A DNA stretch of 64,000 nt from Ceratopteris richardii (lineage: Eukaryota > Streptophyta > Polypodiopsida > Polypodiales > Pteridaceae). The position numbers and the translations under genes are program-made. A model generated the notes under the pieces. The model had not been told where the DNA came from. It was given only the letters and a program-made list of their open reading frames with translations, and did not search any database. Below, in pieces: positions 42,967 through 52,553 of this stretch; the first letter of the stretch is position 1; the number at the start of each line of letters is the position of its first letter. The stretch covers positions 88,545,132 to 88,609,131 of the forward strand of contig CM035407.1 of the NCBI GenBank assembly GCA_020310875.1. The letters run 5' to 3'.

Positions 42967-45900
42967 ATGGCTAAAAGCAGTGACATATTCCGTATGTTGG
43001 TTGTTGAGGATAAGTTGGATGGTACCAACTACCCATTATGGGCTTATATGATGCGACATGTATTGGTTGCAAAAGGATTGTGGAACATTGTGCAAGGTGT
43101 TGAAAGACGTCCTGTTACACCTCTGACTACAGGTACTGCAAATATAGGTGCTGGAGCTGATGAAGATGGTGTCGAAGATGATATTCCACAGATTCGTGTT
43201 CGTGATGCTATTTCTGCTGCACGTATTGCAGAGCAGATTCACTGGGATGGCAGAGATGCCCAGGCACATGCATTGATAGCTTTGTCTGTCAAGCGTGCCA
43301 TTATTCCTCATATTCGCTCTTGTAGAACAGCTAAGGATGCTTGGGATACACTTACCACATTGTACCAAGCTAGGAATGAGGCTCGTGTTGCTTACCTCCA
43401 AAAATAGTTGGAGAGTGAGCACATGAATGAAGGTGATTCTATGGATAGTTTCCTAATGAAGATAAAAAACTTGAAGGAACAATTGATTTCTGTTGATGAG
43501 GTTATACCAGATAGCTCACTTGTGTAGACCGTTCTGAATGGTCTTCCTGATTCATATTAGAGTTTTGCTTCTACTCTTCGGTTGATGATGAAAGGCAATC
43601 CAAATGCCTTATCATTTGAGGAGTTAGTCTTTGTTCTGTTGCAAGAAGATTAGTCTAGGCAAAACAGGTCCATTATGCGAGTTGCAGATCAAGCTTTCCT
43701 GGCTAGTCAGAAGGGCAAACGAAAATGGAGCTCTTCAACTAGTAAGTAGAAATCTGCTAATTCCACATATTCGAAGAAGGAAGATAAAGATGAGAAGAAA
43801 TCAGAAAAGCAGAAATTGTTTTGTAAGTACTGTAAAGGGAATGATCATATCATAAAGAACTGTCCAAAACTGGCTGCTAAAGAGGCAAAGAAGAAAGAGG
43901 CTGGAATGGTTGTTGCAGAGGCCTCTACACCAAAAACAGAGTCTGCAAATCTTGTGCAGGAAGAAGAATGGGCGTTTACTACTGTCTGCACTTTTGACCC
44001 ATCTTCTCATGAGCAGTGCATGTCTGCAGTAGACTCAGATGTTTGGTACTTTGAGAGTGGGGCGACCAAACATATTGCCTCGCAGCACAGTTTCTTCTCT
44101 TCACTCGAGTCTTCCCCTACAGGGAATATTGTTACATGCGCCAACAACTCCTCTTATCCTGTTATGGGAGTTGGTAAAATCATTTTGACTACTGCTGATG
44201 GTAGTTCTTTCACTTTGTCAGATGCTTTATTTGTGCCAGGGATCAAAAAGAACTTATTATCAATTTTTGCATTAGCCAAGATTGGCTTGGTTGTGAAATT
44301 TGTTGCTGACAGGTGTACAGTTCATGATTTGTCAAATGGCAATGTGATTATTGCTTCTGGCATTCGTGGGCTGTATAAGCTCATATACTATGAAAGATCT
44401 CTAAATGATTTGGCATGTGTAGTAAATGATTCGCAGGCTATGTCAGATGCAAAGCTTTGGCATGCATGCTTTGGCCATCTGAATTTTGCTAGTTTGCTAC
44501 ACTTGCAGAAATCTGAAATGGTGTCTTCGTAGCCCAAACTTGAGGCACCTAGAAAACATGTTTGTGAAGGCTGTATTTTGGGCAAAATGCAGCGTTCCTC
44601 CTTTCCAAAAGATGGTTCAGTTCGGGCTACACAGAAATTGCAGCTTGTACATAGTGATGTCTGTGGTCCTATGCAGACACCCTCTTTTGGAAATTACCTT
44701 TACTTCGTGACTTTCATTGATGATTTTTCCAGGCATGCATGGGTATATCCATTCAAAGTAAAGTCCGAAGTGTTCATGTGCTTTAAACAGTTTTTGGTTT
44801 TGGCTAAAAATCTGTCAGCATGTAAAATGGGCACCCTCCGTTCTGATCGAGGGGGGGAATATATGTCTTCTGATTTTAATCCATTTCTGGCTAAACATGG
44901 GATAAAACACCAGTGTACAGTGCTGTATACACCTCAACAGAATGGAGTTGCTGAACGAAAGAACAGGTCACCCATGGAGATGGCGAGGTGCATGGTCAAG
45001 AGTCAGGCTTTACCACATAGTTTCTGGCTTGAGGTTGTCATGTGTGCAGCATATGTACTGAACAGGTGTCCCACTAAAGCACTGCAGTCTATCACTCCAT
45101 ATGAGGCTTGGCATGACCGCAAGCCATCTATTTCTCATCTGCATGTTTTTGGTTGTTTGGCATATGCACTAGTGCCTGAACAACATCACAGAAAATTGGA
45201 TGATAAGGCAGTAAAATGTATTTTTGTTGGGTACAGTTCTGAAAGTAAAGGCTATCATCTGTATCATCCACAGACTAAATGCATTTTGGTTAGCCATGAT
45301 GTTGTCTTTGTGGAAGATGCTATTCAACCATTGCTTTCATGTACTAAGGAGGCATCTGTTAGCTCCAAAGACATGTATGATACTTTGATGCCTCTTTTGA
45401 CAGGTGGACAATCTAGTGTTGGTCCTAATGAGGCAACTTCTCAGCCTTTGCAGGTTTCATATGATGATGCAGATCATTCCATTTCTGATGCATATTTACA
45501 TGATGCACTTGTTGATGAGAGAGCTGATATTGAGCAGGCAAAAACTATGCCAAAATGGCTGGTGTAGACTTTGCGTGACAGCAAATTAGATGCACCTTTG
45601 TCATATCGTACTCGTTTAGGCTCTCATAGTGCCTCCTTTGCATCAGATTGCTATGCTATGGCTGCGTCTAGTCTCTATGATGAGAATGAGCCTGTTTCTT
45701 TTGATGAAGCACACAATTCAAAAAATTGGATGGCTGCTATGCAATCTGAATATGATGTTATAATGAAGAATGGTACATGGTCTTTATGTGACTTGCCTCT
45801 TGGCAAGAAGGCCATTCGCACTAAGTGGGTATACAAGCTGAAGCATAAACTTGATGCTACAGTTGACATGTATAAGGCTAGGCTTGTTGCAAAGGGTTAT

Positions 45901-47226
45901 GCGTAGGAAAGAGGCATTGATTTTGATGAGACCTTTGCACCTACATGTTGTATGACTACTATTCAGAGCATTTGTGCACTTGCAGCCCATCATGGTTGGA
46001 ATGTACATCAGCTGGACATTAAAACAACATTTCTGAATGGTGACTTGCATGAAGAAGTGTATGTTTTTCAGCCCCGTGGTTTTGTGCAAAAAGGGCATGA
46101 AAACCAGGTGTGCAGGTTAAAGAAGGCATTATATGGTTTAAAGCAAGCACCACGTGCTTGGTATGAGAAGATACATGCCTATCTGGTTGCACATGGTTTT
46201 GAGAACAGTCCAACTGAAAGCACCTTATATGTTAAGTGTGCTAATGATGTGCTTCTGATCATCGTTGTCTATGTTGACGACATGCTGCTCACTGGTCCTA
46301 TTGAGATGCATATTGTTGATTTCAAGGCTGATTTGCATGCCTCATTTGAGATGTCTGATTTGGGGCATTTGCATCACTATTTGGGCATTCAGTTTATGGA
46401 AGTTGATGGTGGAATGGCTTTGTGTCAAACGAAATATATTGACACATTATTGCAGCATTTTGGCCTTGAAGATTGTAAGCCTATTGCCACTCCTATGGAG
46501 ACAGGTTTACGTTTGAGTCTTCATGATGTTGGAGATGCATTTGATGCTGTTCTCTATCAGTAGGCTGTTGGATGCTTTATTTACTTATGCATTACTCGGT
46601 CAGATATTCAGTTTGTTGTCTCACAGATGAGCAAGTTTATGCATTGCCCAGGAGTCACACATTGGAAGGCGGTTAAGCGCATCATTCGCTACTTGAGTGG
46701 TACTTGACTACTTGGGTTGTTTTATCCCAAGGGGGGATCACTACCGCCAGATTTGCATGCATTTTCTGACTTAGATTGGGCTGGTTGCTATGACACTCGT
46801 GTGTCCACCAGTGGTTTTTGCTTCATGCTTGGTAGCTCATGTATATCTTGGTTGAGCAAGAAGCAGCCTATTGTGGCCACTTCCAGTTGTGAGGCTGAGT
46901 ATAGGGCAGCTTTCACACCTGCTGTTGAGTGTGTGTGGCTCAGGTGCCTTATGGCTGATTTGGGTGTTGGTCAGACTTCTACCACCACCATCTTCACTGA
47001 CAGTCAGAGCGCATTGGCAGTTGCGAGGAACCCTGTGTTCCATGCTCACACTAAGCACATTGAGGTGCATTATCAGTATGTAAGGGAGAGGTTCTCTACT
47101 GGGGAGATCAGCTTGGCATATGTGCCCACATAGGAGAACATTGCAGACCTTTTCACGAAGGCTCTACCTAGGGAGAAGTTTGAAGCTTTCCGCAAAGCTT
47201 TGGGCGTACTTCATTTTGTGGAGTGA
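42967..47226 (+). pseudogene. Copia-2 gag-pol, single frame with 11 nonsense codons
   Basis: One frame of 1420 codons without a frameshift: gag (MAKSSDIFRML), zinc knuckle CKYCKGNDHIIKNC near 43819-43860, protease FESGAT near 44050-44068 (Asp replaced by Glu), integrase with SDRGGEYMSS and YTPQQNGVAERKNR (44840-44970), RT with LDIKTTFLNGDL and YVDDMLLT (46273-46296), and RNase H to LGVLHFVE. Stops are at 43405, 43525, 43558, 43651, 43747, 44530, 45565, 45904, 46561, 47131 (all TAG) and 46705 (TGA). At most of these sites another copy has CAG or CAA, so they are C-to-T changes in former glutamine codons. The exceptions are 44530 (TTG in copia-E) and 46705. Confidence 0.9.
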
Positions 47227-47340
47227 TTTCCACATAGCTTGACACTTCCTTATACATGAGTGCCAGCTACTTGTTCACTGCATCACTCCCAGGGGGGATT
47301 TGTTGATATATTTAGGTAGTGATGTGTGTGAACACACTAG

Positions 47341-48329
47341 AAACATAAAGATGATCTTAGGCCAAGCTTGAAAGAAAGCTCAAAAAAGATCATCTTTTGG
47401 ATACTTGATATTTCAAGTCAATTGAAGAATAAGAAAGATCTAGTTATGATGTCAACATAGGACATCTTTAATAGATCTAGGATATAAGGAGAGAATTTTG
47501 GAAGGATTAAGAAGACCCTTAAGGTTTGAGATCTAATTAAAGATATGTAAAGGTTAAACATTGAAGAAATGATTGGAATAATCTATTTCTACTTATGACC
47601 TTAAAGATAACACGATCTTTTACACTATGAGTTCCCATCTTGGGATGTAGTTATAAAGATATCTTTTTGGAAGAACAAGTAAAATAGGTTTCAGTCAAAG
47701 GCTACAATAGTTAGATTAACCCTTATGGATTCTTGTCCCCTAAAAGTGGATTCTCAAAACTACGTAAACTTTTGAAAGAACATTGCATCCACTTTTTGGT
47801 AAGATCTCTCTGAAGAGAAAGAGGATGTTATATAATCCACCTTTACCATTCTATTGGTTAGGTAGAGATTATATAATGAAATTCCCCTCTATTTAGAATT
47901 ATTGGAGGCGAATTGCAAACAAGGAAATCCACCCATTTCACTAAAAAAGAGTGATTTGGGCAAGGATTATGAAAGATTCATCTTCCTTTCAGAACAAGTT
48001 GGGTTCTAACTTGAGAGATGAATCTGATAAAGAAACTTGAAGAAGCATTCATCTATTTTGCTAGGTCCATGCACAAGTGGTGCAAAGCAATGGACCAAGG
48101 TAGTAATTTAGCTAAAGTCACTTTATATCCACCTAATTCACATGTTTGAGCTATGGAGACCCAGATGACACATGGCTTAAACAAAGGAAATAGGCAGGGA
48201 TGTTCTCTTCCACCCTTTTCATTCTTTCCATACTTTGCATTCGACTCAGTTCTTTTTTGTATGCAAACTAGATGGAACTTTGAATGAATGGGGCAAAGAA
48301 TTAGACCACACATGGATTCTCCTCTTTTT
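47341..48329. other. Unrecognised stretch between copia-2 and gypsy A
   Basis: About 1 kb, AT-rich, without a supportable ORF or second repeat copy. The last 100 bp or so reads on the minus strand as a decayed continuation of gypsy A pol (48387 and below). The 3' LTR of gypsy A was expected here but not found. Confidence 0.35.
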
Positions 48330-48386
48330 AGATTCAGTTAGGGTAGAATTCCCCTTTCGAATTAAGAGGCATCCTATCCATTCATA

Positions 48387-49679
48387 CTACTGGGCTACTC
48401 TCAAAGTGGGTACTAAAAAATCAATTGGTAGGATTGCGTTCTGTCCGTATACTAGATTGAATGGGGTACTTCCAATGGGAGTCTTGTAAGCGACTCGGAA
48501 GGCCCAAATTGCATGATGCAATTGTTTGTCCCAATCAGACCTCCCATTATTGATGATCTTTGTCAATACTGTGCATAACACCTTATTGGAACTTTCTGCT
48601 TGACCATTGGCTTGGGGGTGGTATGGGGCTGATTTTTTATGGATCACTAAGAACTCATTCATTAAAGACTCTATTACTTCATTAATGAAGTGTGTTCCTT
48701 GGTCACTCACAATCTCAATTGGTAATCCAAAACGAGTGAATATATGCTCAAAAAGAAACTTAGCAGTGGTTTGAGTATCATTTCTTCTAGTAGCCTTTGC
48801 CTCTACCCATTTTGTCAAATAATCTGTGGCTACTATGATATATTCGGCATGAGACCCTTTGGCTGGTGGGTTAATGGGTCCTATGAAATCTATACCCCAT
48901 TTGGAAAATGATCTAGCACAGAACATAGGTCTCAATGGCATGTCATCTCTCTGAATTGGGTATTTAGCCCTTTGGCATGTCTCACAACTTCGTACATAGG
49001 TTTTCGCATCCATATATAGAGTTGGCCACCACAAGCCCGCAAAGAGGATCATTTTTATAGTTCTCTCCGCGGAAAAATGACCTCTTGCAGCACCTACATG
49101 TGCCATCTCTAATATGGGTAAATATTCTCCTTCATGTACACATAGCCGTAATTGATTGTCTTTAGCTCTCTTAAACAAGTGTCTTCCCATGAGTACATAA
49201 TCCTTGCTCATTTCCTCTAGGGATCGCTTCCTTGCCAAGCTAATTCCCTCCTCAGGTTCTCTGGTCTTTAGGAATTTCACTAGTGCTTCACTCCATTTGG
49301 GTGCTATTGTAGAGAAAGGTAAGGATGTATGATCCTCACGAATGGTCTCCTGACATTCAAAGCAGCTACTAACATAATCATGGACTGCTTTAGGCATATC
49401 AGGCCAGTATACTCCTAATCGTTTCGATTCTCTTAGAGTTCCATGAATTTCTTTGTGTGCCATCCATTTGTTCACATGCGCTTGTTCAATCAGCGTCCTT
49501 TGTTTGTCTTCCTCAACACATCTCAGTAGTACACCATTGGGTTCCTTATAGTACACACTTCCCGCAATAATGTGCAAATTCCTCGACTGTAGAATTTCCT
49601 TTTTATTCGCTTTATTGATTGAGTGTTGTGGGCCATGAGTGAGTAACGGAATTAGCTTTTCTGCCCACTTTGGAGTCAA
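48387..49679 (-). CDS. Gypsy A integrase with two zinc-binding domains
   Basis: 430-residue open segment in the same pol as 49612-50886, in another frame. First zinc domain: H68-x6-H75-x30-C106-x2-C109; second: H194-x6-H201-x30-C232-x2-C235, with identical spacing 126 residues apart. The catalytic core follows: D264 (WGIDFIGP), D326 (VSDQGTH) and E362 (NGQAESS), with 35 residues between the last two as in DD35E integrases. The integrase C-terminal domain is cut off at 430 (LVPTLRVAQ). All catalytic residues are present, so this integrase core is the least damaged in the window. It is part of a larger frame-broken polyprotein, not a free gene. Confidence 0.85.
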   Translation of the reverse strand: MTPKWAEKLIPLLTHGPQHSINKANKKEILQSRNLHIIAGSVYYKEPNGVLLRCVEEDKQRTLIEQAHVNKWMAHKEIHGTLRESKRLGVYWPDMPKAVHDYVSSCFECQETIREDHTSLPFSTIAPKWSEALVKFLKTREPEEGISLARKRSLEEMSKDYVLMGRHLFKRAKDNQLRLCVHEGEYLPILEMAHVGAARGHFSAERTIKMILFAGLWWPTLYMDAKTYVRSCETCQRAKYPIQRDDMPLRPMFCARSFSKWGIDFIGPINPPAKGSHAEYIIVATDYLTKWVEAKATRRNDTQTTAKFLFEHIFTRFGLPIEIVSDQGTHFINEVIESLMNEFLVIHKKSAPYHPQANGQAESSNKVLCTVLTKIINNGRSDWDKQLHHAIWAFRVAYKTPIGSTPFNLVYGQNAILPIDFLVPTLRVAQ

Positions 49680-50886
49680 AGTCGAACTCCATCAATAACC
49701 GAAACCATCTTACAAGTCTTTCCGTGTTACAAGGCTTGTTGACTAGGTACAATAAAGCTTGATGATCTATGAATAACTTGAACTTGTTGGCTAAGAGATA
49801 GTGTCTAAATTTTTTCACTGCATAGACCATTCCTAATGCCTCTTGCTCTGTAGTTGTATAGTTCCTCCCAGCTTGATTCAGTTGTCTACTTGCATAGGCA
49901 ATTGAGTGATCTAACTTCCCTTCATCTGCTGGATGGGCTAAGATACATCCTATTGCGTAATTAGAAGCGTCCACATGAATATGAAAAGTCTTATTCCAAT
50001 TCGGTGTTTTCAGAATTGGAGCCGTGCTAAGTCGCCTTTTTAACTCGTTAAATGCCTTTTTGCATTCATCCGTCCAAGTGAATTGAGTCAGCAATCCATA
50101 CAATGGTTTGGCAATTATGGTGTACATGTGGGTAAATTGACGATAGTACCCACAATGTCCCATAAATGCTTGCGCCTCTTTTGCATTCTTCGGTCTAGGA
50201 AGTTCTAAAATGACCTTGATTTTATCTTCATCTGTAGATATTCCGTTCCTAGACACTATGTGTCCTAAGATCTTCCCTTGTCTTACCATGAAGACACATT
50301 TTTCGGGGTTCAAGTAGACTCTATATTGTCGGCACTTATTAAATATCTTCCTCAATTCACGAATGTGGTCTTGTCTTTGATTTGAGTATGTACATAGGTC
50401 ATCCACATACACTTCCATACTCTTCTTCAAGAATTCTTTGAAAACATGACACATCAATCGTTGGAAAGTAGCAGGCGCGTTAGTGAGTCCAAAAGGCATC
50501 ACTCGAAAATCATAAACTCCCCATTCAATCATGAATGCAGTCTTATGTTGATCCTTAATAGCAATAGCTACTTGGTTGTATCCAGAGAATCTGTCTAAGA
50601 AGCTATAGACTTCTTTTCCTGCAACTCTTTCCAATAGATGGTCAGTGATGGGTAAAGGGTAGCTATCGCGAATCGTGGCTGCATTCACTTTTTTCAGGTT
50701 AATGCATACTCTGATTTTTCCATTCTTCTGAGGCGCAAACACTAGTGGTGATACCCATTCAGTTTGTTCTATTTCATAAATGAATCCAGCTGCTAATAGC
50801 TTGTCTATTTCTTCTTTTATTTTAGCAGCATAGACCTCATTGTGTGTACAAGGGCATTGTTTAGATGGTTTTGCCTCCACCATCAT
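49612..50886 (-). CDS. Gypsy A reverse transcriptase and RNase H
   Basis: 424-residue open segment. RT: first catalytic Asp in SFLDRFSGYNQ (D98), PFGLTNAPATFQ, YVDD at 160-163, NPEKCVFMV, LGHIVSRNGIS. RNase H: HVDASNYAIGC (D306), TTEQEALGMVYA (E348), KLFIDHQALLYL (D374). The C-terminal 20 residues are out of frame after a shift near 49680; the true end (a KADHLSRI-type motif) is in the next frame. All polymerase motifs are intact, unlike in gypsy B and C. Confidence 0.88.
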   Translation of the reverse strand: MMVEAKPSKQCPCTHNEVYAAKIKEEIDKLLAAGFIYEIEQTEWVSPLVFAPQKNGKIRVCINLKKVNAATIRDSYPLPITDHLLERVAGKEVYSFLDRFSGYNQVAIAIKDQHKTAFMIEWGVYDFRVMPFGLTNAPATFQRLMCHVFKEFLKKSMEVYVDDLCTYSNQRQDHIRELRKIFNKCRQYRVYLNPEKCVFMVRQGKILGHIVSRNGISTDEDKIKVILELPRPKNAKEAQAFMGHCGYYRQFTHMYTIIAKPLYGLLTQFTWTDECKKAFNELKRRLSTAPILKTPNWNKTFHIHVDASNYAIGCILAHPADEGKLDHSIAYASRQLNQAGRNYTTTEQEALGMVYAVKKFRHYLLANKFKLFIDHQALLYLVNKPCNTERLVRWFRLLMEFDFDSKVGRKANSVTHSWPTTLNQ

Positions 50887-52553
50887 TGGTATTCTGAGGG
50901 TTCCACACCCTTGAGATCCTTATATGTCCACGCAAATACATCTTGATATTCTCGGATCAATTGTATTAATTCTTCTTCCTCCTTAGTTGACACATCTTTA
51001 CCTATGTATGTACATCTTTCTTCTCCATCTTCCACTGTTACTATGATCTTTTTTGTTTGTTCTTTGTTGTCATACGCTTCTCCTTCTCTAGCCTCTCTCG
51101 TAGGCATTTGAATGGCTATCTTTCTCTCTTCTACTTTGTACCTTTTAAAATGCTTCGCAACCTCAAAAAGGTCAGGATTTGGTCCGATTTTACTCACACT
51201 TTCCTCTTGCTTCGGTACTATGGGGGCTGCTTCTATTGCTAACACTTTGGTCATTCCATACTTGTCTTCGGTTTGAATAGCTTCTAGGTAACATTCTTCA
51301 GAGTCAAATTCCGGTTCCATCTCTATGCTCTCATATTCTTCTTTCCATTCCTTTTCCAATGTTTCCCTTGCTTCTACTTCTTGAAGGACAACCATGTACA
51401 AATTTACGTCGTAACCTTCTTCGTCCACACATTCATTCATCGTCAGAAATTCTTCATTCACACATACATCCAAGGTTGCTAAGATTTCCATCCATCCATG
51501 CGGTTCAAACATTTCATCAGGAAAGATTTGAAGCATATACATTGGGTCCTCTACAGGTCGGTAGTTAGGATGTCCTATTGGCCACAACTACCTTTTATTA
51601 TCCTCTTTCGTGGCTTCTTTACACATCCATAATTGGGCATCCTCATGCATCCATGATTGATCGCTTGATCCAACGCTATGAATAGATAGATCATCTTCCT
51701 CCTTGTGTATAGGATTCCATTGTAGTGGGGGTACATCTCGATATGCAAACATATGCAAGTTTATTTTGGTGGTGTTTCCTTGATGATGAAGGTATCAAGA
51801 GTCTCGTCCCCAATCTTGTACTACCCCAAGTTGTCTCATAAAGGGTCATCCTAATATCATCTTGTAATTATTTGCTTTTTCGAATTGACAGATGGCTAAA
51901 GTATGTTCAAATTCAACTCCACAAGTGGTCAATTTGATCTTTTCTAATATTCCTAATGATTTCTCAACATGTCCATCTACTAATTGAAGCTTCATGCGAG
52001 TGGGTGGTAAGGCATGCTTCCCCCATTTCTCCCAAATCTCCTTGGTGGCAATTCCTACTCGTGCTCTTGTATCTAGTATAGCTTTGGTCATATAGCCATT
52101 GTAAGTGATGGGTAAACATGTGTTACCTTTGTCTCCTTTGCTAAATTCTCCAACATTATCCACTGGGATTTGTACCTTAGATGGGTTTTCTTTTCCCTTC
52201 TTTTCGTCCTTCTCTTGCCCTAGTTCCAGTTGACATGCTAATTGTTTCCATATTTGCGGTTTAACCCATAGTAGTTCTTCCACAGTCGGTTGGCATTGTA
52301 CTTTTGTCTTTTTAAGTTCTGTTAGATTGTGTGAATTCTTATCCGAGTTTTCCTTTCCTTTTCCTCGTACTGTGGGTGCTCGGAATATCATGGATTCCTT
52401 TTCGTACTCTCCCATGTAATTGGGTAGGGTCGAAATGCTCTGAGCTTCTTCTCTATTTCTATCTAGTCTCGATACTTCCTTATATACTTCTTCCATGTTG
52501 GGGCTTGGCTGATAAACTTCCACATCTAATTCCTCAAAAGGAGGTTTAGTCAC
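50883..52553 (-). pseudogene. Gypsy A protease and acidic linker
   Basis: 51846-52553 carries protease 1, but the active site reads ILDTRARVGIA where gypsy B has IVDSGAGVAIA, so the enzyme is probably inactive. The flap and ILG region (TTCGVEFEHTLA, YKMILG) are recognisable. 50883-51587 is the acidic linker (PDEMFEPHGWMEI, ERCTYIGKDVSTKEEEE, REYQDVFAWTYKDLKGVEP). 51588-51845 links the two with stops. The RT ORF starts in another frame at 50886. Confidence 0.78.

Larger units (their letters stand above)
42557..47340 (+). mobile_element. Copia-2 element, nearly complete
   Basis: 5' LTR 42557-42787, PBS, gag-pol 42967-47226, PPT 47291-47300 (AGGGGGGATT), and the first 40 bp of the 3' LTR (47301-47340), identical to the 5' LTR start as far as it goes. 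The rest of the 3' LTR is lost. Flanks: AAAAGA before 42557 and AAACAT after 47340. No target duplication can be shown because the 3' LTR is truncated. It is the best reference copy for the family, whose fragments lie at 4130, 14607, 17024 and 31103. Confidence 0.92.

Noticed and set aside
48230-48387. Organelle-derived insertion suggested by a change of base composition
   Set aside because: No organelle gene could be recognised; part of it reads as decayed gypsy A pol on the minus strand.
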